Shown one piece after another: positions 7,884 through 12,815 of a stretch of 12,815 bases of DNA. The notes below the pieces were generated by a model. It was given only the letters and a program-made list of their open reading frames with translations. It searched no databases and was not told the DNA's origin. This DNA comes from Gammaproteobacteria bacterium (GTDB lineage: Bacteria; Pseudomonadota; Gammaproteobacteria; SZUA-229). The position numbers were made by a program, and so were the translations under genes. Within the stretch, counting starts at the first letter, position 1. The number at the start of each line of letters is the position of its first letter. The stretch is taken from positions 14,572 through 27,386 of the forward strand of contig NVSH01000009.1 of assembly GCA_002401185.1 (NCBI GenBank). Reading direction: 5' to 3'.

Positions 7884-8614
7884 TATACAGTGCCTCGGTT
7901 TTGTTGATCCGCTTTAGTGATAGATTTAGTGGCACCTGCAATAGCTATTGGCATGGCAAAAAAATTAACCAACGGTATGCTTGTCATGATAAATACAGCG
8001 GTCCCTAAACCGAGTGAGCGCATCCGATTTTTTCGGTTATATGCTTTTACCTCCGCAAAATAAAGGCCGCGATTGGCCAGCGGATAGTCATTGTATTCCA
8101 GCGCAAAAAACCAGACAGCAAACAGTATCCACAAGAAGGGAGCAGCTATATTGATAACCGGGATTACGGTAATAATCAATAAGGGGATAAACCATTTTAC
8201 AGCATAGAGGATTTTTTGAATTTCTGACTTTAGTGTTCTAAAGACCAGTTTTATGAAACCACCAGTATTGATCTCTTCGGGTTGACTACCCGTGATAAAT
8301 GCTTCTATTCTTGCCGAAAGCAGACTGTTGAATGGTGCAGCAATTAAGTTGGCAAGCACGGTGAATGTATAGAAGACGATTAAAAATAAGGCGATCGCAA
8401 ACAATGGCCAAATCAGCCATTCTAACCAGCTTAACCAATCGGGTAATAATTTGTCTAACCAGAGAGTTAATTGCTCGCTTAGTAGTTTGGTGGCAAATAA
8501 AAACAGTCCAAGATTGATGAAAAATGGAATAAGTACGAAACGTTTGATGCCGGGCTTAAATAACAAACTGAAGCCGCCGAAACAATCAAGAAAACCTTTG
8601 GTAAATGAAATCAT
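7883..8614 (-). CDS. cysZ: CysZ-like sulfate transport membrane protein (EI24 family)
   Basis: A 243-residue inner-membrane protein, close to the usual CysZ length. CysZ takes up sulfate for cysteine synthesis. Seen here: hydrophobic segments near residues 25-45, 63-92, 142-170 and 203-228; the family-typical IAAPFNSLLS (91-100), with a polar helix after it; ALEYNDYPLANRG (171-183), corresponding to the CysZ Y-x-D-Y-P motif; and the closing IPLVNFFAMPIAIAGATK (213-230). No strong ribosome site precedes the ATG at 8614. It overlaps slyX and follows the ribulokinase-like gene by 70 bases in the same direction, so it may share that transcript or have its own start. Other cys genes are not in the window. 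Confidence 0.9.
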   Translation of the reverse strand: MISFTKGFLDCFGGFSLLFKPGIKRFVLIPFFINLGLFLFATKLLSEQLTLWLDKLLPDWLSWLEWLIWPLFAIALFLIVFYTFTVLANLIAAPFNSLLSARIEAFITGSQPEEINTGGFIKLVFRTLKSEIQKILYAVKWFIPLLIITVIPVINIAAPFLWILFAVWFFALEYNDYPLANRGLYFAEVKAYNRKNRMRSLGLGTAVFIMTSIPLVNFFAMPIAIAGATKSITKADQQNRGTV

Positions 8615-8645
8615 AATATCTATATCAATTATTTGAGATGAAAGT

Positions 8646-8669
8646 TGTCACGGCAATCTGGCAGTGACA
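8646..8669. terminator. Weak hairpin between the kinase gene and cysZ
   Basis: TGTCAC (8646-8651) pairs with GTGACA (8664-8669) around a 12-base loop, 15 bases after the kinase stop. A run of six T follows on the plus strand (8673-8678), but the genes here run on the minus strand, where only ACTTTC follows the stem. It would thus be a poor terminator for the kinase transcript and may be incidental. Confidence 0.3.
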
Positions 8670-8684
8670 GAGTTTTTTAGTCAT

Positions 8685-9989
8685 TTAAGTACCGAGTGAA
8701 CCTTTTTTAGCTAACAATGCGCTGCCATAACAGGCTTCGCTGTGTCTCGCGTTGACTATTTTAGCGCCGGTTGCGCGTTCACGTATGCGGGTCCACGCTG
8801 CATTTTTATTACCACCGCCTGCGGTAAATATTCTTGTTGGTAAGTCGCAGCCGAGTTCATCAAGTTTTTTATAACCATCTGCTTCAATATCGGCAATGCC
8901 TTCGAGTAAGGCCTGAAAAAAAGTTACATCCGATGTAGGGCGAGGTCTCGTCATATTTTTCTTGTTAACATCATTGACAGGGAATCGCTCACCAGTGCCA
9001 GGTAATGGATAATAATGTAAACCTGTCGGTTGTTCCGGCTTAAGTTGAGGGGTCATTTTATCCAGCTGAGCCTGGCTAAAGTGTTGTAATAATACGCTGC
9101 CTCCAGAATTAGAGGCACCACCAACTAACCAGTGTCCATTGAGACGGTGACTATAAATACCATAACGGGGCTCAAAAAGTGGTTTATCTGAAAACACCTT
9201 TATTACCAGTGTGCTGCCAAGTGAGGTGACAGCATCTCCGGTCTGACTTGCGCCGCTGGCAAGTACGGCGGCGTTGCTGTCGGTGGTTCCTGCGACAACG
9301 ATGCAGTTGCCTGTGAGTTGATATTTATCAATTAACGAGGGCTTTACATTACCTGTTTTTGATCCTGGCGAAGTGACTTTGGGTAATAAGTTTTTGGCAA
9401 GGGTGGCGTTCTCATTATTGTTTTGTAGCCATGTAGGCCAGGATTGTGTGACGCTGTCATAGCCAAGTTTCAGGCAATTATTCTCATCACTGATACCGTA
9501 GTGTCCGGTCAGTGACGACGCAAGCCAGTCGGCCTGATGGCAGAAGATTTCTGTTTCGGGAAGTTTTTCTAATAGAAAAAGTGCTTTAGCCAATGATGAA
9601 CTGGCGCCATGAACGGCACTTTCGGCAGGTGCGTAACGGCTGATCATCTCTGCCTGCTGCTGACTTTGTTGGTCGTTGTACATCAGTGCATGGGACAGTG
9701 CGAAACCGTCTTTTTTACAGGCGATCAGTGTACTGGATGTGCCATCAATGGCAATAGCGAAAATCTGATGAGGTTGTTTTAATCGTTGGCATTGCAAACT
9801 TAAATGCATGATTAAGCTATCGAGGTGTTTTAACCAGCGCTCAGGGTCCTGTTCATTTTTGCGTCCTGTAACAGCATGGTGATCAAGTGCGATAACATGG
9901 CTGCATATCTCGTTTGCGTTACCATCGATGCAGCAACCTCTTATGCCTGAGGTGCCTATATCAATACCAAGGTAGGCTGCAGCGGCCAT
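8685..9989 (-). CDS. FGGY-family carbohydrate kinase, probable D-ribulokinase
   Basis: A 434-residue cytoplasmic sugar kinase, somewhat shorter than the usual 480-520 residues. FGGY kinases phosphorylate sugars with ATP. Motifs: phosphate-binding LGIDIGTSGIRG (7-18), IDGTSSTLI (81-89), HQADWL (151-156), SDENNCLKLGYD (167-178), GTTDSNAAVLASG (234-246) with the likely catalytic base Asp237, SLGST (256-260), adenosine-binding TAGGGNKNAAW (389-399), and EACYGSALLA near the end. The combination HQADWL, SD-x-NN-x-LK-x-GYD and SWPTWL resembles the plant/cyanobacterial D-ribulokinase group rather than xylulokinase or glycerol kinase, so D-ribulose to D-ribulose 5-phosphate is the best guess, made by eye. 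It begins 11 bases after queF ends and is probably co-transcribed; no clear ribosome site precedes the ATG, which suggests coupling. Confidence 0.85.
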   Translation of the reverse strand: MAAAAYLGIDIGTSGIRGCCIDGNANEICSHVIALDHHAVTGRKNEQDPERWLKHLDSLIMHLSLQCQRLKQPHQIFAIAIDGTSSTLIACKKDGFALSHALMYNDQQSQQQAEMISRYAPAESAVHGASSSLAKALFLLEKLPETEIFCHQADWLASSLTGHYGISDENNCLKLGYDSVTQSWPTWLQNNNENATLAKNLLPKVTSPGSKTGNVKPSLIDKYQLTGNCIVVAGTTDSNAAVLASGASQTGDAVTSLGSTLVIKVFSDKPLFEPRYGIYSHRLNGHWLVGGASNSGGSVLLQHFSQAQLDKMTPQLKPEQPTGLHYYPLPGTGERFPVNDVNKKNMTRPRPTSDVTFFQALLEGIADIEADGYKKLDELGCDLPTRIFTAGGGNKNAAWTRIRERATGAKIVNARHSEACYGSALLAKKGSLGT

Positions 9990-10000
9990 GGTAGCAAAAA

Positions 10001-10390
10001 TTAAGGTAGCGTAACGGCAGCAGGTGCTGTCCAGTCAGGATTTTTATGTTCAGCGACGATGGTCGTATAGACACCACCGCGGACGTTAAACTCAGCCGTT
10101 AAGCGCATGAACCGTGGCTTACAGGCGGCGACCAGGTCTGAAAGTATTTCATTGGTAACGGCTTCATGGAAAGCGCCTTCGTCACGAAATGACCAGATAT
10201 ACATTTTTAGTGATTTAAGCTCGATGCAGCTGGCTTCTGGAACATACGTCAGGTCTAACGTGGCGAAGTCCGGTTGCCCCGTTTTTGGGCATAGGCAGGT
10301 GAACTCAGGAAGTGAAATGTGGATGGTGTAATCACGTTCCGGGGTTGGGTTGTCGAATATTTCCAGTTCTTTAGAAGGCGTGGTTGCCAT
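10001..10390 (-). CDS. queF: NADPH-dependent 7-cyano-7-deazaguanine reductase, type I QueF
   Basis: QueF reduces the nitrile preQ0 to the amine preQ1 in queuosine tRNA-modification synthesis. The 129-residue form from the ATG at 10390 fits the short (type I) family. Seen: [13 protein letters not shown] with catalytic Cys34 and Asp41; the QueF signature [16 protein letters not shown] (57-72); FHE (73-75), whose His and Glu help bind substrate; and a C-terminal RGG motif with HKNPDW. The in-frame ATG at 10420 would add ten residues unlike the family and lies inside the predicted promoter-proximal hairpin, so I reject it. No other queuosine gene is in the window. It is first in the queF-ribulokinase pair. 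Confidence 0.94.
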   Translation of the reverse strand: MATTPSKELEIFDNPTPERDYTIHISLPEFTCLCPKTGQPDFATLDLTYVPEASCIELKSLKMYIWSFRDEGAFHEAVTNEILSDLVAACKPRFMRLTAEFNVRGGVYTTIVAEHKNPDWTAPAAVTLP

Positions 10391-10414
10391 GATTGTTCTC
10401 GAAGCGAATAAACG

Positions 10415-10434
10415 CGGCATTATACAGAATGCCG
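10415..10434. repeat. Inverted repeat at the predicted queF transcription start
   Basis: CGGCATT (10415-10421) and AATGCCG (10428-10434) are exact complements with a six-base spacer. The repeat begins just where transcription from the promoter at 10442-10471 should start. It could be a repressor operator over positions +1 to +20, or a 5'-terminal mRNA hairpin. It also holds a TATAAT on the minus strand (10419-10424) followed by GCCGCG, a possible second -10 with a GC-rich discriminator but without a good -35. Confidence 0.45.
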
Positions 10435-10441
10435 TGCAAAT

Positions 10442-10471
10442 ATTATATTATGGAAATTCACTATTTTTCAA
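10442..10471 (-). promoter_or_regulatory. Sigma-70-type promoter for queF
   Basis: On the minus strand, TTGAAA (10466-10471, five of six matches to consensus) is followed after 18 bases by a perfect TATAAT (10442-10447). The expected start is near 10435, giving a leader of about 45 bases to the queF ATG at 10390. No preQ1 riboswitch fold fits in so short a leader, as far as I can see. Confidence 0.6.
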
Positions 10472-10583
10472 CTAATGAATTCAGCAGTTTACAATCGATA
10501 TCTAATGCGTTGTTTAAAAGACGTTTTTAATTAGAGTGTAGATACCGGAAAATATGACAAAAAAAAGAAGTTAAAATCAGCCT

Positions 10584-10589
10584 TATAAT
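10584..10589 (+). promoter_or_regulatory. Candidate -10 element for smc
   Basis: A perfect TATAAT lies 65 bases before the smc ATG on the plus strand. At the right distance upstream there is only an A-run (10560-10566), not a -35; ATGACA at 10554-10559 is too far (24-base spacer). Expected start near 10596. The rest of the divergent gap (10391-10654) holds nothing else I can support. Confidence 0.35.
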
Positions 10590-10654
10590 GCTCTCCGAGT
10601 CATGTAAACTACGGCGAATACTATTAAAAAATAGATCAAACTGAATAATAAAAA

Positions 10655-12815
10655 ATGCGTTTAAGTAAAATTAAGCTCTCTGGTTTTAAGTCTTTTGTAG
10701 ATCCAACCACCATTGATTTCCGCAGTAACCTGACCGGTATCGTCGGCCCGAATGGCTGTGGCAAATCCAATACAATCGACGCTGTTCGTTGGGTGATGGG
10801 GGAGTCGTCCGCCAAGCATCTGCGTGGCGCGTCGATGGATGATGTTATTTTTAATGGTTCGTCTTCCAGAAAACCTATCGATACGGCCCAGGTTGAACTG
10901 ATCTTTGATAACAGCGAAGGTAAATTGGGTGGCCAATATGCGACTTACGCAGAAATTTCTGTCAAACGACAGGTAACCCGCGATGGGCAGTCAAAATACA
11001 GTCTCAACGGTACGCGTTGTCGTAAACGTGATGTTGCTGACCTGTTTTTAGGAACAGGCTTAGGGCCACGAAGTTATGCCATTATCGAACAGGGCATGAT
11101 CTCGCGATTAATCGAAGCGAAACCTGAAGAACTGCGTAATTTTCTCGAAGAAGCGGCGGGTATCTCTAAATATAAAGAACGTCGCCGTGAGACGGAAACG
11201 CGTATCAGACACACGCGTGAAAACCTGGAACGTCTCTCTGATCTACGTGAGGAGATCGATAAACAACTTGCGAGACTACAACGCCAGAGTCGCAGTGCTG
11301 AGCGTTACAAAGAATTAAAACAGGAAGAACGAGAACTTAAGGCTGAACACCTTGCTCTGCATTGGCGTGAATTAAAAGCAGAACTCGATACACGTGATCA
11401 AAAAATTCAACGTAGCGAAACATCACTGGAACAAGTGGTCGCCGAGCAGCGTTCGACAGAATCTAAAATAGAATCCAGTCGGCAGGAAAATACGGACGCT
11501 AACGATGTGTTAAACAGTGCGCAGGCACATTATTATCGTCTGGGCGCAGAAGTTTCTGCGAAAGAGCAGAGCATCAAACATCAACAGGATTTATGGCAAC
11601 GCCAGCAGACTGATTTAGAACAGGTTCAGATAGCATTGTCAGATGCTGGACAGGCTATCGCATCCGACAAACAGGCTATTGAAGCATTTAAGCAAAACCT
11701 GGCGGATGAAGAACCACAACTGGATGTTTTGAAAGCACAGGAAAAAGACAGTGCTGAGCAATTTCAATTAGCCGAACAGGCAATGCAAGACTGGCAGCAA
11801 ACCTGGGATGAAATCAATCAACGTTATTCAGCGGAAAGTCAAAAAGCACAGATAGAACGATCTAAAATGGAGCAGTTTGAACGACAGCTTGTCCAGTTAG
11901 AGCAGCGTTTGCAAAAAATTGATGTCGAAAAACAGGCATTGCAAGGCGAAAACCTTGAAGATCAGATTGCCGATTTGAAAACATTGTTACTCAAATCAAG
12001 TAAAGATAAAGATGAGCATGAACAACAATTGTCCATGGCTCTCACTACGATTAGAGACGCACGAGAACGCATCGCTGTGGTAGAACAACAGTCGGCTGAT
12101 GTGCGTCGTCATGTTCATCAATGCCAGGGAAGTCTGTCTTCCATGGAAGCACTGCAAGAAGCAGCCCTGGGTAAAACAGATAAAGCTGCCCAGCAGTGGC
12201 TGGAAAAAAGTGGCATCAACAAAAATATGCGATTCGCTGAGCAACTAACGGTAAGTGACGGTTGGGAACTTGCTGTCGAAACCGTACTGGGCGATACCCT
12301 GGAAGCTGTCTGTGTCGATGATATCGAGCAATTCACCACAGCACTGGCTTCCCTTGCTAACAGTAATCTGTCATTGGTGGAAACTGGGCAGTCAGGTGAT
12401 TCTACAAGCGCTTCTTCTGAGGCACTGTTAGATAAGGTTTCGTCACCGATAGCATTAAGTCAGTTTCTGTACGGTATTGGTTGTGCCGAAAACATTGACG
12501 AGGCTTTAAAACGACGAGCCGCGTTGACCAATAACGAAAGTATTATTACTAAAGATGGTATTTGGTTAGGCAGTAACTGGTTACGAATAAGCCGAGAGAC
12601 GGAAACGAATACGGGTGTTTTAGCACGTGAAAACAGTATTCGAGACTTACAGCAAGATCTGTTGCAGCACGATGATAAAGCCGAAAAGATAAGTGTAGAA
12701 TTAAATGCCTTACGTGAGACCTTACAGACGAATGAGCAACAACGTGAAGACATTCAGGTCTCAGTCAATTCGATACATTCACGTCTCAATGAAATTAATG
12801 CCCAGATTAGCGCAC
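10655..12815 (+). CDS. smc: Chromosome segregation protein Smc, partial (3' end outside window)
   Basis: The first 720 codons of Smc, the ATPase core of the bacterial condensin, which organises and segregates the chromosome with ScpA/ScpB. The N-terminal MRLSKIKLSGFKSFVDPTTIDF is typical, with Walker A GPNGCGKSN at 31-39, then the family-typical GTGLGPRSYAIIEQGMISRLIEAKPEELRNFLEEAAGISKYKERR region (about 139-182). A long Glu/Gln-rich coiled coil runs from about 165 to 500, followed by the hinge domain from about 510 to 665 (FAEQLTVSDGWELAVETVLG..., then WLGSNWL), and the returning coiled coil begins before the window ends. The frame was read through without a stop. Signature and Walker B motifs would lie beyond the window; full Smc is about 1,150-1,200 residues. 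No strong ribosome site precedes the ATG. It is divergent from queF. Confidence 0.96.
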   Translation, partial: MRLSKIKLSGFKSFVDPTTIDFRSNLTGIVGPNGCGKSNTIDAVRWVMGESSAKHLRGASMDDVIFNGSSSRKPIDTAQVELIFDNSEGKLGGQYATYAEISVKRQVTRDGQSKYSLNGTRCRKRDVADLFLGTGLGPRSYAIIEQGMISRLIEAKPEELRNFLEEAAGISKYKERRRETETRIRHTRENLERLSDLREEIDKQLARLQRQSRSAERYKELKQEERELKAEHLALHWRELKAELDTRDQKIQRSETSLEQVVAEQRSTESKIESSRQENTDANDVLNSAQAHYYRLGAEVSAKEQSIKHQQDLWQRQQTDLEQVQIALSDAGQAIASDKQAIEAFKQNLADEEPQLDVLKAQEKDSAEQFQLAEQAMQDWQQTWDEINQRYSAESQKAQIERSKMEQFERQLVQLEQRLQKIDVEKQALQGENLEDQIADLKTLLLKSSKDKDEHEQQLSMALTTIRDARERIAVVEQQSADVRRHVHQCQGSLSSMEALQEAALGKTDKAAQQWLEKSGINKNMRFAEQLTVSDGWELAVETVLGDTLEAVCVDDIEQFTTALASLANSNLSLVETGQSGDSTSASSEALLDKVSSPIALSQFLYGIGCAENIDEALKRRAALTNNESIITKDGIWLGSNWLRISRETETNTGVLARENSIRDLQQDLLQHDDKAEKISVELNALRETLQTNEQQREDIQVSVNSIHSRLNEINAQISA

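Noticed and set aside
10391..10420. Longer queF from the ATG at 10418-10420
   Set aside because: The added ten residues do not match the family, and the ATG would sit within an inverted repeat very close to the predicted transcription start.
10391..10654. preQ1 riboswitch ahead of queF
   Set aside because: The likely leader is only about 45 bases and I see no H-type pseudoknot layout with the usual A-rich tail by the ribosome site.
10661..12753. Antisense open frames within smc (for example 10661-10936 and 12460-12753)
   Set aside because: They lie opposite a continuous, well-conserved smc frame and resemble no family; they are by-products of codon use.
1..12815. CRISPR arrays, tRNA or rRNA genes, insertion sequences, prophage or integrase genes
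   Set aside because: I saw no spaced direct DNA repeats, no tRNA-like cloverleaf ends and no transposase or integrase motifs. The two broken genes are explained by small lesions or decay without a visible mobile element.

Overview
The window looks like chromosome of a free-living, motile gammaproteobacterium with a low-to-moderate G+C content (estimated by eye, not counted). The evidence is SlyX, CysZ, a short type I QueF and a true Smc (enterobacteria use MukB instead), together with chemotaxis-type signalling genes. A genus cannot be named safely; a Methylophaga/Cycloclasticus-like lineage is only a guess.

Left part (1-5907, plus strand): a compact signalling operon. It opens with an exported protein of unknown family (58-1044) built from eight P-x-x-V helical repeats, mostly spaced 38-39 residues apart. 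It overlaps a membrane hybrid histidine kinase of the GAF / DHp / ATPase / three-receiver type. That kinase is interrupted by one in-frame TAA, followed at once by ATG, exactly between the phosphoacceptor-His domain (1029-3068) and the ATPase domain (3069-4880). A CheR-type methyltransferase follows (4898-5764). Overlapping its stop codon is a 48-codon frame (5761-5907) that reads like the first ~32 residues of a CheB methylesterase domain, then stops, and lacks the catalytic serine. The layout is that of a known hybrid-kinase/CheR/CheB module, with an unfamiliar exported partner in front and two breaks: a nonsense codon in the kinase and a truncated cheB.

Middle (5908-7679): a non-coding gap holding a perfect 30-bp palindrome, probably a two-way terminator, then a convergent methyl-accepting chemotaxis protein (minus strand) with only ~36 residues between its membrane helices.

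Right part (7680-10390, minus strand): housekeeping genes. Two pairs run leftwards: queF with a D-ribulokinase-like FGGY kinase, then cysZ with slyX (stop and start overlap as TAATG). A divergent control region (10391-10654) carries a good sigma-70-like promoter for queF, with an inverted repeat at its predicted transcription start. It leads on the plus strand into smc, which runs off the window end (10655-12815).

The least familiar content is the left operon: an exported solenoid-like protein that may sense or scaffold for the kinase's ~280-residue extracytoplasmic domain, with output through three receivers and CheR. That partnership is inferred from gene order and overlap only.
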